From: Brachyhypopomus gauderio
Taxonomy: Eukaryota; Chordata; Actinopteri; Gymnotiformes; Hypopomidae
Length of the DNA stretch: 64,000 nt
Direction of reading: 5' to 3'
NCBI RefSeq assembly: GCF_052324685.1
Contig: NW_027506907.1
Span: forward strand, 223,790 to 287,789
Shown here: one piece after another, positions 13,001-24,000 of the stretch
Numbering within the stretch: the first letter of the stretch is position 1
How the letters are laid out: every line of letters starts with the position of its first letter
Made by a program: the position numbers and the translations under genes
The notes under the pieces: generated by a model
Seen by the model: only the letters and a program-made list of their open reading frames with translations
The model's database searches: none
What the model was told of the DNA's origin: nothing

Positions 13001-13910
13001 AGTGACACAAAGAAATATGTAATACCTGGGCTTGTGGACTGTATAAAAGCACAATTGGTAAGAGTGACACAGGAATGACTTTTGCTTAAGGCGATGTAAC
13101 CGCAGACACAAGTGGAGGAAGCGGACACACACTTCCTACCGTGACATGCAGCCACGGGACTAAATAAACCACGTTACTGTCCTACCACGTTTGTCCCAGT
13201 ACATGTACGTGTTTGAGCTTCACATCTCCAGTACGAGATGGGGGGGCGTAGTGTGGCATTAAGAGACTTTCCTCGTTTCACACACACCTCCATCTCATCG
13301 TGAACGGAGCCGAACCATCAGAACATCAACGTCGGTCTCTCCTGTCAAACACCCGCCACACGACCAGCCCATTTCTCACCGATACCTTCAAGCCCATGGC
13401 GAACTACTTCAGCTGACTAGCCACACGCCTGGCCCTGACAAGCCCATTTTTAAAGCACATATATTTAAAACACCGCTAGTTGACTCAGGTTAACCAGCTT
13501 TAGTTAACCGGCTTTAGTTAACCAGCTTTAGTTAACCGGCTACACAAGCTCGTCAGAGGGCCGCCGGGCGTGAAGGCCTCCACACTGAAGCAGGCAAATG
13601 TTATTTCCTGTGGGCTCAACTGTCGTTAGCTCAAAGCTAACGCGAAAGCTAGCTAGCTAGCGACGTTTTAACCGAGTAATTGCGCCTACAAAGATCAAGT
13701 CCACTCTCATTTCCCGACGCCGCGCACCAGCCCCGGGACCCCGGGCGGTATTACCTGGCACTCCGCTCCGGCCTCCTGCTCCTCCGGGGGTTTCTCACAG
13801 AAACTGACGGGCGCTAAACCCGGAAGATAGAAACTTGTAGCTCCCCGTAGCAGCGCTCCGCACAGCAAGAGAGAGACCGTGACCAAACGGACCTTGTGAA
13901 AGACGAACAT
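1349..13910 (-). CDS. tm9sf2: Transmembrane 9 superfamily member 2 (nonaspanin), 17 exons
   Basis: Endosome/Golgi nonaspanin: signal peptide, lumenal domain, nine membrane spans. Exons 5'->3': 13755-13910, 12732-12799, 11730-11823, 10879-11006, 10213-10342, 9839-9963, 7032-7143, 6633-6712, 6370-6478, 4952-5084, 4360-4479, 3937-3994, 2501-2660, 2210-2359, 1914-2025, 1651-1822, 1349-1416. The start is the ATG at 13908-13910, followed by a hydrophobic leader and then [12 protein letters not shown], the family's mature N-terminus. Recognisable blocks are [20 protein letters not shown] (exons 4-5), [20 protein letters not shown] (exon 11), [18 protein letters not shown] (exon 14) and the C-terminal KIYSVVKVD before TGA. 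About 657 codons against 663 in human by recall. All junctions keep frame except exon 13 to 14, where one base is surplus (see findings). This may be a sequence error, a non-canonical splice or a real lesion. Identity as tm9sf2 rather than tm9sf4 is confident from the FYLPGLAPV leader and C-terminus. Confidence 0.95.
2651..2860. repeat. 43-bp tandem repeat (5 copies) spanning the tm9sf2 exon 13 acceptor
   Basis: The unit beginning AAACACCACCCTGAGAGAGG recurs at 2651, 2694, 2737, 2780 and 2823, a 43-bp period with almost no divergence. The first copy is the real exon 13 boundary: on the minus strand CTCTCTCAG is followed by GGTGGTGTTTG, the start of exon 13. Each further copy carries the same polypyrimidine-AG and the first 11 or so exon bases. 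Confidence 0.93.
2940..3778. repeat. AC-rich minisatellite in tm9sf2 intron 12
   Basis: About 840 bp of irregular tandem copies built on the words CCAACACC, AACCAGCACC and ACAACAAA, with variants carrying CCAACGCC and CCACCACC. There is almost no G on the plus strand. The array creates long spurious valine/cysteine/tryptophan-rich open frames on the minus strand. It lies between exon 12 and exon 13. Confidence 0.92.
3815..3892. repeat. (CA)n microsatellite
   Basis: About 38 uninterrupted CA dinucleotides in tm9sf2 intron 12, roughly 45 nt beyond the exon 12 donor on the sense strand. Confidence 0.97.
4213..4291. repeat. Compound (GA)n(GT)n microsatellite
   Basis: A GA run (4215-4248) passes directly into a GT run (4249-4289) within tm9sf2 intron 11. 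Further short CA/GT tracts in this gene lie at 4019-4039, 4481-4513, 4683-4708, 5092-5113 and 5225-5320. Confidence 0.95.
4838..4935. repeat. ~20-bp TG/CG minisatellite next to the tm9sf2 exon 10 donor
   Basis: Four to five copies of a unit containing TGTGTGTGCGCGCGCTGGTC. The array ends about 16 nt from the exon 10 donor GT on the minus strand (donor hexamer at 4946-4951). Confidence 0.85.
5408..6357. repeat. G-rich ~19-bp minisatellite filling most of tm9sf2 intron 9
   Basis: About 950 bp made of roughly 50 copies of a unit built from GGGGGCGGGAGGGGCAGAC, with length variants of one to two bases (5 or 6 G; CAGAC or CGCAGAC). Every unit holds several G runs, so the plus strand has extreme G-quadruplex potential and the sense transcript is C-rich. 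The array ends about 7 bp from the exon 9 donor (GTGAGA, 6364-6369). Confidence 0.96.
6479..6531. repeat. (CA)n forming the tm9sf2 exon 9 acceptor tract
   Basis: On the sense strand this reads (TG)n followed at once by TAG and the first exon base, so the dinucleotide run sits where a polypyrimidine tract is expected. The same arrangement is present upstream of exon 11 (4481-4513). Confidence 0.9.
6776..6840. repeat. (CA)n microsatellite in tm9sf2 intron 7
   Basis: A CA run with GA interruptions. Confidence 0.93.
6957..7021. repeat. (GA)n microsatellite abutting the tm9sf2 exon 7 donor
   Basis: About 32 GA dinucleotides; on the sense strand they read as (CT)n and start within about 5 nt of the donor hexamer GTCAGT (7026-7031). 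Confidence 0.94.
7290..9830. repeat. 32-bp minisatellite, about 79 copies, with a 608-bp higher-order period
   Basis: The unit contains GGTGAGTCTGATCCTAGC followed by TGTAGTCAG and a GTGTGTG-like tail. Variants carry CGAGC, GCAGTAGTC, GTAGACAG, GCGTGCGG or TATGTGG. The variant GTAGACAG occurs near 8000, 8389, 8616, 8997, 9224 and 9320; 8389/8997 and 8616/9224 are both 608 bp apart, which is 19 units. The array fills nearly all of tm9sf2 intron 6 and starts 7-8 bp from the exon 6 donor at 9837-9838. Confidence 0.97.
10395..10868. repeat. G-rich ~32-bp minisatellite filling tm9sf2 intron 4
   Basis: About 14 copies of a unit containing GGGGCCGCCGTGG and GAGGGAGGTGGGGGAG, with one shortened copy near 10730. 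Together with short flanks it occupies almost the whole intron between exons 5 (10342) and 4 (10879). Sense RNA is C-rich. It produces a spurious proline-rich minus-strand open frame. Confidence 0.95.
12630..12742. repeat. 37-bp triplication of the tm9sf2 exon 2 donor
   Basis: The block containing GGAGGAAATAAGGTATACTC plus GCTGTGTACTC occurs three times, with the GCTGTGTACTC segments at 12658, 12695 and 12732. On the minus strand each copy reads as exon 2 end followed by GTGAGTATA (GTGAATATA in the middle copy). The copy at 12732 is the boundary that keeps the tm9sf2 frame. Confidence 0.92.
12946..13071. repeat. ~62-bp direct duplication in tm9sf2 intron 1
   Basis: Two nearly identical copies of a segment running from AAAGAAATATGTAATACCTG to GTAAGAGTGACAC, head to tail. 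Confidence 0.9.
13486..13544. repeat. ~17-bp tandem repeat upstream in tm9sf2 intron 1
   Basis: Three to four copies of AGTTAACCGGCTTT-like units, alternating GTTAACCAGC and GTTAACCGGC. Confidence 0.75.
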
Positions 13911-14180
13911 GGTTCCTCGCTCGACGACCGGACGCTTAATCTACAATAGTCAACATATAAAAGGGTCCAGATATGAGGAGCGGCTCATTAGTGGTGAACC
14001 AGGCTGGAGTTTCGGGACGGGCCGCCTGCGTAACCCACTTTACTCCCACAGACACGTCATCTGCTAGACGACGGACGGACCTCGCAAGACGGAATTCTGG
14101 GACGGTGGAGGAGTGTCCACTAAGGCAGGGCATATCTGGACGCTGTTTTTAACAGAGCATATACATCTGATTCTCAAAGG

Positions 14181-14230
<50 letters not shown>

Positions 14231-14832
14231 AAAAAGTTTCCTTTATTTAAATATCTAAAAAGTAAATGGACTGATTCAGTGCTTGATTTTTATATATACA
14301 TTCACATCTCTATACATTTAGAATGAAAACCTGAAGTTTGACTTGCCCCTATTGAACGAACTTACCATCAAAGTAAAATAAAACCCACATTAAAGTGCGA
14401 AGGCTTGACAAATTTACTGAGCAGTAGCAACCATCGAAAGATGACACAGCTTGAAGGACAGATCATTTTAATACACACATCTGTTAGGCAATGCACAGTC
14501 TACCCATTAAACATAAAGCAACCTCAGTACAAATGACAGCTCACATTACAAAAAGATTCTCTAAAACAGTTAACGGCAAATGAAAGCACGCCACGTGATC
14601 TTCGCAACATACTCGGAACACAGAGTTTACCAGGCACCATGACTCAGACAGCGTCTTCATGAGCTCGCGTTTCTCCAGTCTCAATGGTGCTGGACCCTCC
14701 CAAGCCTTGTGGACGCAATCCTCCATTAGCACTGACTTACAGTTTCAGTGTTTTGAAATAGAAGACGGCGGTTATGGGCAAAAGGCGACCAAGTCTGATC
14801 CTACATCAGTTTTCTCACTCGCTCAGGGCGTC
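13911..14832. promoter_or_regulatory. Intergenic: tm9sf2 promoter region and zc3h13 3' UTR
   Basis: Just above the tm9sf2 ATG (13910) the DNA is CpG-containing and probably holds the tm9sf2 promoter; no TATA box is evident. A (TA)n run lies at 14181-14225. The part nearer 14833 should be the zc3h13 3' UTR. A reverse AATAAA (TTTATT at about 14240-14246) is the only obvious poly(A) candidate. Confidence 0.5.
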
Positions 14833-14988
14833 TCAGGAGACGCACACCTCTGGCGCCGTGCCAGCCACTGGTCCCGGGTCAGCCTTGTCCTGCCCGGCGG
14901 CCGTTTTCTTTTTAAAAAGCCTCAAGCTGAGATGCAGGAGCTCCGGATCCACCACTGGAGCACTAGTGTACATCTGCTTGGTTGTCCC

Positions 14989-15048
<60 letters not shown>

Positions 15049-18000
15049 AATGTACCTCTCGTTGCAGTTCCGTCATCTCTCACTGTACTCCATACAGTAA
15101 TGGAGGTGGAGTGAGACCCTCCACCCTAACGTCTGGCGTCCTGTTCCTGCTGTGGGTGGTTACCTTGTCGTTTTTGAGCAGCTGTCTGCGGATGGCGATG
15201 TCGCGCCGGGCACACAGCGCCTTGCAGTTGGGGCCCAGCGTCCTGAGGAGGTTCACCCTCTCCGCCTTCCTGTTCAGCGCCGCCATGTTCAGCGCCCCCA
15301 GGTCATGCTCGAACAGCTTCTCCACGTCTGAGGAGCACAGGCAGGGGGGGGTGTGGTTAGTTCTGTCTGCCATCATGTAGTGCTGAACTTTTATCTGCAC
15401 CACAGGTGTCAAACTCAAGGCCCGCGGGCCAAATGTGTCCCGCCGCGTCATTTTATGTGGCCCGCGAGAGCTTAAAAAGCCAAATTGTCCAAAAAAAAAA
15501 AAGTAAAGTAAAAGTGAGCAAAAATACGGAGCCCGGGAGGGGACATGGGTAAAAAATAAAAATTAAAACGAGGGAACGTTTTACCATTCGAGCGCATGTT
15601 TTCTGTAATTTGTGCTCACGATTTATTAATTCGTTCACACGATTAACAATTCGTTCGCACGATTAACAATTCGTGCGCACATTTTATTTTAATCGTGCAC
15701 ACGTTTTCATTCATTCATTTGCAAACCCTACTGGCCTAAGCGCATACATTGCAGATACAAGGAGAGAGGCAGTAACAGTTCCCTGAAACTGTATATACTT
15801 TGATTGTTTAGATTTATGCCACAATGAACAGAGATACGTTTATTAGGTCTTATTTGCTTATGCGTCATGAGGACATTGTAGCTTCCCTTGCACAGCCGGG
15901 AATCACAATCAGTAAACGGCATCTGAAGTGAATTCTAAGCCTTTTAATGAACATTTATGACGAATTTTAATGTTGCTTTGTGTTTCAGGTTTGAAAAGTA
16001 CTTTAAAATGCTTGAAATTGTAACTACTTCGTTTCACAACAAATATCTGTCTAACTGAACAGTTATCTTGTATTACGTTAACAAATACGAGCCTCTTGTA
16101 ATTGCAGGAGGAAACATGAGAGAACGTGAAGATGTTCAGATTGGGCGTTTTAAAAATAAACAACCATTAAATAATGTGATTAAAAGCGAATTATTTCGAA
16201 TCATTTCGAGTATATGTATAAATGTTTAACTTAATTAAGTTTAACGTGCTGGGAAATATTGAACTGGACCTTGAAAGTGACGTACAAGTGCTTGAATTCC
16301 ATCTTATAAAGGTGTATGAACCCTACAAACATGACTTTGTTCATCGCGCTGAGGCGCGGCGCGTGCGAAGTTACAAAATTCGAGAGGTGCACGACCTCGA
16401 ATCGACAGCGCGCGGACCCTCGCGCCGCTCGCGACGTGTCAATATAAACCAGGCTTAAGAGTCAGTGATCTCTACCAAGACGATATGCCATTAAGTCTTC
16501 CAGAACCTTGAAGCTGGTCAACAAAGTCAATAACTTCCTCTATGTTAGCTATGTTATAAACCAGGCTTTATACTTGATGCGTCGCGAGTACTTTTCAAAC
16601 CTGAAACACAAAGCAACATTAAAATTTGTCATAAGTTCATTAAAAGACTTAGAATTCGCTTCAGATGCCGTTTACTGATTGTGATTCCCCGCTGTGCAAG
16701 GGAAGCTACAATGTCCCCATGACGCATAAGCAAATAAGACCTAATAAACGTATCTCTGTTCATTGTGGCATAAATCTAAACAATAAAAGTATATACAGTT
16801 TCAGGGAACTGTTACTGCCTCTCTCCTTGTATCTGCAATGTATGCGCTTAGGCCAGTAGGGTTTGCAAAGTAAATGTGATATATTTGATCAATTTTTCTT
16901 TATTCACTTGGATAGTTTGATTGTTGATTGATGGAGTAATGTGGGTTTCATAACCTAACAAATTTAAAGGATTTATGTTATATTAACAGCAACAAGAATT
17001 TTTTTTTTACGCAAATATATATTTAGGTAATAAATTCAGAGGTATTTAACGTTAAGGAGTAGTTATATTTATAAGTTACATATGGCCCTCCGTGGGTGAG
17101 GGCCATATCTACACGTTGCTTCTTTGAAAACAGCATTGTTTCTAGACCAGAGCGTAGTTTCCCCAAAGCACTGTATATTTTAGATGACCATAAGTGCCAT
17201 TCCGACCTCTACGATGTCATTAAAATGATGAACCTGAACCTTCACAGCCCTTGGCATCACCTCACCTTTCGCATCGTCCAGCTCTTTAGCGCAGGCGTCT
17301 TTCACACGGGTGAGGAGGTGGGGTCCTGCCAGCCGACGGGACACGCCCATCCGGAGGAGCATGGCCCCGGGCGTGAACCTGAGGAGCGCAGCCCCCGGGG
17401 CCCGCGGCTCCTGCTTCTGCTTGGGCATCAGGCTGGACCAGTCCACGTCGATCACGTCCAGGGGCCCTGCAATGCATTGCAACCATCTCTCTACCTGCCA
17501 TGTGGTGGGGAACGGTGGTGTTTTCTGTTGTAGTGGTGAAACTAACAGCGGGTGGTGGTGGAGAGGCATGCAGTGATGCAAGAGTTACGGCTCCTTGCCA
17601 CATTCGCCAGATTTCATTTAAGTGTTGTTTTTTTGTCACGGGCATGGAGTGTGTTTAAGAGTGGTCCAGTAAAACTCACGTACCGGGGACCCGCTCCTCC
17701 TCCTGCTGCTCCTCCCTCTTCTGACTGTCGGCCAGAATCTCGTCTAGCTCGTCGTCGCTGATTGGCTCGTACTCCTCGCCAGCCGAGGCCACAGAGTGGG
17801 CGTCCTCGCCCTTCCCATCATCCTCTTCTGATGAAGGGCATAAAACACACACGGTCACAGATGGCCACTAAAACCCCACTCTGTACGAGTGGCGCGGACC
17901 AGTGTGCGTTACTTCTTTCTGACCAATCATTTTTATGTAAATTAACAAAAGCTGCTTAAGAACTAGGTCTTTAATTATCTGTAATTATTTTATTTCATTT

Positions 18001-21000
18001 ACATGTTTTAACATAAGCTGATAATTGCCAGTGAACTTTATTTAAAACATTTACATTTAAATTGAAATGGAAAGTAAGCAATTAAGAAGAGACATCAGTT
18101 AAAGAGGTCTGAAGGCCCAAGTCAGTTAAAAAGCCTCAAGAGACATAACGACAATTTAAAATATAGTGATTGTGTTAAGATAAGCCACATTAGGCTTAAT
18201 GAGGGCTCTGTTTTAGGAATTCAAGCTTTCCTACTTTTCTGAAACATTGTTTTTCACATCTCATATAAATCGACACTTCTCACCATCGAGACTGTCCATC
18301 TTCTCTGTCTGGCAGGGCTCAGCCTGCGCGTGTGGCTCGTCTGTACTGCTGGGCTTGTCCGAGTCCATGAGGGCTTCTCTGGGCAGCAGAGGTTCATAGT
18401 CTGGCCGCTCCATCCTCATCTCCACTCTGCTCTTGGGCTCCCCTAGTGGCGGGAGGTCAAACGGCAGCATGCGTTCGCGTTCTGCCCTGTCCCTTTCCCG
18501 CTCCCTCTCCCCGCGGTCTCGCTCAAGGCGGTCGTGCGAGAGCGGCCCCTCGGGCAGCAGCCGCTCCCTCTCGCGCATCTCGCGCAGGTCCCGCTCTCTG
18601 ATTGGCTCTCGGTTGCCACGGAGGAGGGGCTCGCGGCCCCGCGGGCCCCACTCGCGCGGCTCCGGCTCCCACTCGCGTGGCTGCGGCGGCTGTGTGGGCG
18701 GGTTCTGCGGCTGCCGGTGGTCCTTCCTGTCTCGCTCAAACTGGTCGCGCTCGCGGCTGTCGTACGAGCCGGCGCGAGAACGGCCCTGCCGCTCCGACTC
18801 GGGCGAACTCCGTCGTGAGCTGTGGCTGCGCGAGTCCTGTCGGTCTGACAAACACAAAACTATTCAAATAAACAACATCTCATAAACCGTAAACACTAAA
18901 TTTACACCACAACAAAAATTAAGGTGGAACGGCTCAAGGCAGATTTGACTCTTAGGCACAGTTGCGCTCTCTCACCAGAGGAGGTGCTGCGACTGGGCTC
19001 CCCCCTCCTGAGCTGGTCCATCCTGGACTTCCTCTCGCCCCCCATCATCTCGTTAGCCGCCACGGCCGCCGCCCTCTCCCTGTCGCGTGAGTTGGCCCCC
19101 TGCATGCGTCCGCGTCGTGAGCGCGCCCCCTGCTGGCCGTCGTCGGCGCGGTGGGCCGAGTCGTTGGAGGGCGAGCGCATCCTGCGGGGTGGAGCCACCG
19201 CCACTGCGCGGCTCTGGTTGCCGGGCAGGTTGCCGCCCCGCTGTTGCAGCAGCGGGTGCTGGTGGGCGTCGGCCTGCGGCGGTTTGCGCAGCATGTGCTG
19301 GGGCAGGAGCGGCTGCAGAGGCAGGGCCTGCATCAGCATGGGCGGGTCCGGCAGCAGTGGGGCGATGGGCGGGTTTCGCCCCCGCAGGCCCCGCCTGGGG
19401 GAGGCGGGGAGCAGGCGCTCGGGCGGGCGCTCGGGCAGGAGCGGAGCAGACACGGCCGTGACCGCGCCCACGCGCTCCGGGACGTCCTCGTCGGACCAGT
19501 CGCTGAAGTTGGCGTCCATTTTGAGGGGCGGGGGCGGGGCGTGGGTGGCGGCCGCCAGGGCCCGCTGGGAGGGCAGGTCCTCCTTGTTGATGGGCGGGGG
19601 TGTGCGGGGGCCGCGCCGCCTCTTGCCCACGGGGTGCGGGGCCACGACCTGCTCGTTCTCCGACCCGTCCGATTCTGCGCCGTGCGAGCGCTTCCGCTTC
19701 CGGTCCAGCACCTTCTTCTTGCCCAGCTTGCGGGGGGAGAGGAGGGGACGGGGCGCATCGCAGGCGGGGGCGGAGGAAGACGCGGAGGAAGGCGGCGGTT
19801 CGGGGTTAAAACGTTCCGCGGCTCCCGCCCCTCCCTCCTCTTCCTTACGGTTCTTCTTTTGATTCTTCTTCTGGGACTTGGTCTTCTTCTTGCCCTCTTC
19901 GTGCACAGCCGAGGCAGGGTCCCGCCCCTCGGGGGTGGCGGTGATGACGGCGGGAGGCGGGGTGATGCTCTTTGCATCCTTCTGCTCTTTGCCCCTGCGG
20001 GACTCGGCAGCCGTTATGCCGACCGAACTCTCCGGGACGAGCTCCACTCTGCGCTCTGTTCCTCGGCCTACTCCTCGCTCGCCGCGAGGCTCCGCCTCCT
20101 CGTGCCGCCCGCCTCGCCCGTCCTTCTTGTCGTTACGACGGTCGTCCTCTCTCCAGCGGGCGGGTTTATCCTCAGAGACCACGCGCGGCGGGGAGCGGCT
20201 TGGGTCCTGAGGGCGGACCACCTGACTCAGGAGTCTGTGTTTATCGCCTGTGGGGGAAAAAAAAAAAAAAAAGTTTTCACGTTGTGCTAATGGCACTCTA
20301 TGGAACTCTAACCCAAACAGAGATGGTGCTAAGACACTAAAGCTAAGCTACCTTTCTCCTCGGCGCTGTTGTAGCCGTCGCTGTCTGCAGAGCTGGCCTC
20401 CCGCGCTTTCTTCGGAGACGGCCGAGGACTGGGAGTGTTCTCGGGACGAGGCCTCTTGCGTCCGCTAACGGAGAAATGCAGAGCGTTACTGTGACAATAA
20501 GCGAACCTCTGCATCACACTGCCATTGAATAATCAATGAAGGAAGAGGTTGACCAAAACAAGACCTAGCAGCTCGAATGAGATCTTACAGGTAACGGTAG
20601 TGGGAGAAAAACCCCAAAACAAAGGCCACGTTTCTTAAGGATAATTAACGCAAGAACTGCTGGTGATTAGCGTTATGGTCAGTGTTGCGAATAACGCCGT
20701 TAAAAATAACGGCGTTAGGTAACGTCGTCATTTTGTCAGTAACGGGATAATATAATTAGTTACTTTTCCTGTCGTTACAACGCCGTTTACGTTACTGGTC
20801 ATTAAAAGCGGTGCGTTACTATATATTGATATACTAATGCAAGCGGACCGCTGCCCAGGCTAGTGAGGAGTAACAGATCCCGATAGGTCACAGTTCTCTG
20901 TGTAACACCTGTTTAAACTTAACAAGTCAGTAAGCGATTGGCTAAGGCAGCGTTATGATAGCCAATCAGAGCCAGTGTTTTTACACACGCGCCGAAGCAC

Positions 21001-24000
21001 GCGAGTGACACGACATAAACGGAGAAGAGGCCGAAATGGCGTCAGGTGCAAGCCGAAGAAAACTAGAATTTTCAAGGCGATATAAACATTATTTAAGAAA
21101 ATACTTGAAGTTGCTGAATGTGTACCAGACTGGGTATTTGATTTATTTAATTAAGAATAGAGGTTTTATTGTTAAGTTTACTTCTGTTGTAAACAAACCA
21201 GTTGTCTCAGGTTGAGAGAATTTAATTTAATTTGATAGATGTAAATGCACTTTATATAGTGTAACAGTTTACTTTTGCTTTTTTTTTTTCCAAAGATTTG
21301 GGATTTTTTAACGATTTTATCCTGCACTGGTCTGTGGATGTGCAATAAATATCAAAAGTTAAACAATTTTCTGATCTACTCATTTCAACTGACTGTGAAA
21401 ACTGCTTAAAAAAAAAAAAACAATTGGCATATAACTTTTTTTTAACTGTAACGCAAATAGTTACTTTCCATGGTAACGAGTTACTTTTATTATAGAGTAA
21501 TTCAGTTACTAACTCAGTTACTTTTTTGAACAAGTAGTGAGTAACTATAACTAATTACTTTTTTAAAGTAACGTTCCCAACACTGGTTATGGTAAACTCA
21601 TGCTAACAGGTGGGTTTTCCTGCCTTTACATCCATTCTTAGGCGTGCTAGTATGTTGAGGTGAGGATGAAGGCTCGCTGTAAAGGTACTCGCCTGTTCTT
21701 TCTGTCGTCTCGAGCGTCTCGGGTCTGGCGTTCCTCTCGCGGCTCCTCCCTCTTCTCTCTGCGCTCTTCCCTGCTCTTTTCCCTCTCATCCCATTCTCTC
21801 TGCCTCTCCCTCTCCCTCTGCTCTCTCTCGCGCTCCCTCTCCTTCCTCTCTCGTTCGCGCTCCCTCTCTCGCTCCCTCTCGCGCTCCTCTCTCTCTCGCT
21901 CGCGCTCCCTCTCGCGCTCTTCCCGCTCCCTCTCCCTCTCGCGCTCCTCCCTCTCCCGCTCTCTGTCGCGCTCCCTCTCCCTGGCCCGCTCCCTCTCTGC
22001 CTCTCTCTCCTTCTCTCTCTCCCTATCTCGGTCTCTGTCGCGCTCGCGACCGTCTCGTCTCTCCTCTCCCCGCTCGCTCCTCCGCTCGTCTCTCCTCTCC
22101 TCGCGCTCCGCTTCCTCGCTGCGGCTCTGGTGGCGGCCAGGTGAGGGCGCTCTCTGATCTGCTAATCACACACAAAAAAGGGGAATCTGTTTTACACCTA
22201 TATTAAATATAACTATCACAATTAAACATTTCATGCTTTAAAAGCAGCTCTAGTTTTCAGGCATGAAAATGTGTCAGGGGTTAAAAAGGTGAGAATGGCT
22301 CAGTCAAAACCATTACCTCTTAATGAACCAATAAATAACATCAGCGACGAAAATGAGTGTAAAAAATACCAGGGTTCACGTGTTTTTATTTGGTCACAAA
22401 AGGCTAAAGCACAGTGTAAGCTATCAAATGACAAGAGTTTACAACTTCAACCTTTTCAGCCCTGGTGCGAATGTTATCTTCACACGTCCCTGGATTCACC
22501 AGTTACAACTACAGACACACTAGAAAAAAAAAAAAGTTAACTACACAGGGTTGACGCGAACTTAACAGGCCTATCTATCTACCTATTTATTACAAGAGCT
22601 TGTGGCTAGCTCTGACAGTGTTCAACGCTGTAGCGAACGGCAGTGACTTTGTTTTACCACAAAATATGAAAACGATTGAAACCATTAATCACCCAATTAA
22701 ATCCACTGGGAAATGTACGACCTGGTAAACGTAGTGGTAAATGTACGATCTGGTAAACGTAGTGGTAAATGTACGATCTGGTAAATGTAGTGGTAAATGT
22801 ACGCTCTTCTGTCCTGTCCCCGGCGTAGATAGCACTAGGTCCTGCTTCTCGTCCTGCTTAGCAGTAAAAGAATAACATGAATGAAGAACGTTCGTATGAT
22901 TGAACGCAATTTGACCTCTATGATGGTTCTGGGTAGGGCTGCCATGATTAGTCGACTAGTCACGACTATGTCGACTACTAAAATAGTCGACGACTAATTT
23001 ATTAGTCGATGCGTCGTTTTTTTTTCTCTCCAAACTGCTGCGACAGTTTCCACTGCTGCGTCTGCGTTTCTGTCCTTGACGCACATGCGCAGTAGTGGAA
23101 ACCGGGGTAGACAGTTGACGACATCCCAGGACGTTATACAGACAGGTTCTGGTATCGTGACTACCCGGCTACGGAACTCAAAAGTGCGGGATCATTTTCC
23201 GTAGTCGGGTTCCGAAACGCGTGCAATATCTGCAAGGCAGAACTTGCCTTCCACGGCAGCACAACCGCGATGTACAACCACGTACCTGAAGCATGTTGTG
23301 GCTAATTGTGACAACAATGATGAATAGGGACCGTCATCCCTGTAATCTAAATTGCTAGTTAGCTGCTAAAGTTACCATAAACAGAGCGTTAACTTAGTAC
23401 TTACTTATCGCAGGGTTGCCACCTTTTCAAGATCACGTATTATATCGCGATCGATTGCCAGTGGTTGTCGCCAGAGCGAACTAGTAACTCATTGAATCAT
23501 AGATGTGGATCAGAGGTAAATAAACTCAGGGGTGATAGTGGGAAAAACTCCTGAGCCTGAACTTTTTCTGAGCGGGGGGGGGAATGTTAGTGTACCATAT
23601 TTAGAATATTTTATAATTAATCTTTAAATTAATTAATAATAAATAAGTCAGGTAATCATTATAGTGAAAAAAAACTAATTTCTATTAATATTCTGAGAAA
23701 ATGCTGTAACCTAAAGATTTAGATTAGACACAATATGTTAAAAACAGGCATAATTAATTATTTATTCATTACTGTTAGTAAATTATAGGATACCAGACAA
23801 CTCAAAGAAATTATGCAAATAAAGTTTAAAAGAATTACAAGTATTATGATTATAGTTAGTTTTTTATATATAAAATTTAATAAATTTAATAAATATTTTG
23901 TGTTGGTTTATTAGGACATACATTTTGTGCTTTTGTTCATGTATTACAACTTACGCCGTAAGGCGGCCAGGATGAACTAGATCGTCTGACCACCTGTACC

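Noticed and set aside
18924-20290. Large plus-strand frames opposite zc3h13 exons 15-16
   Set aside because: Shadow frames of GC-rich arginine/proline/serine coding sequence on the minus strand, which is conserved in zc3h13.
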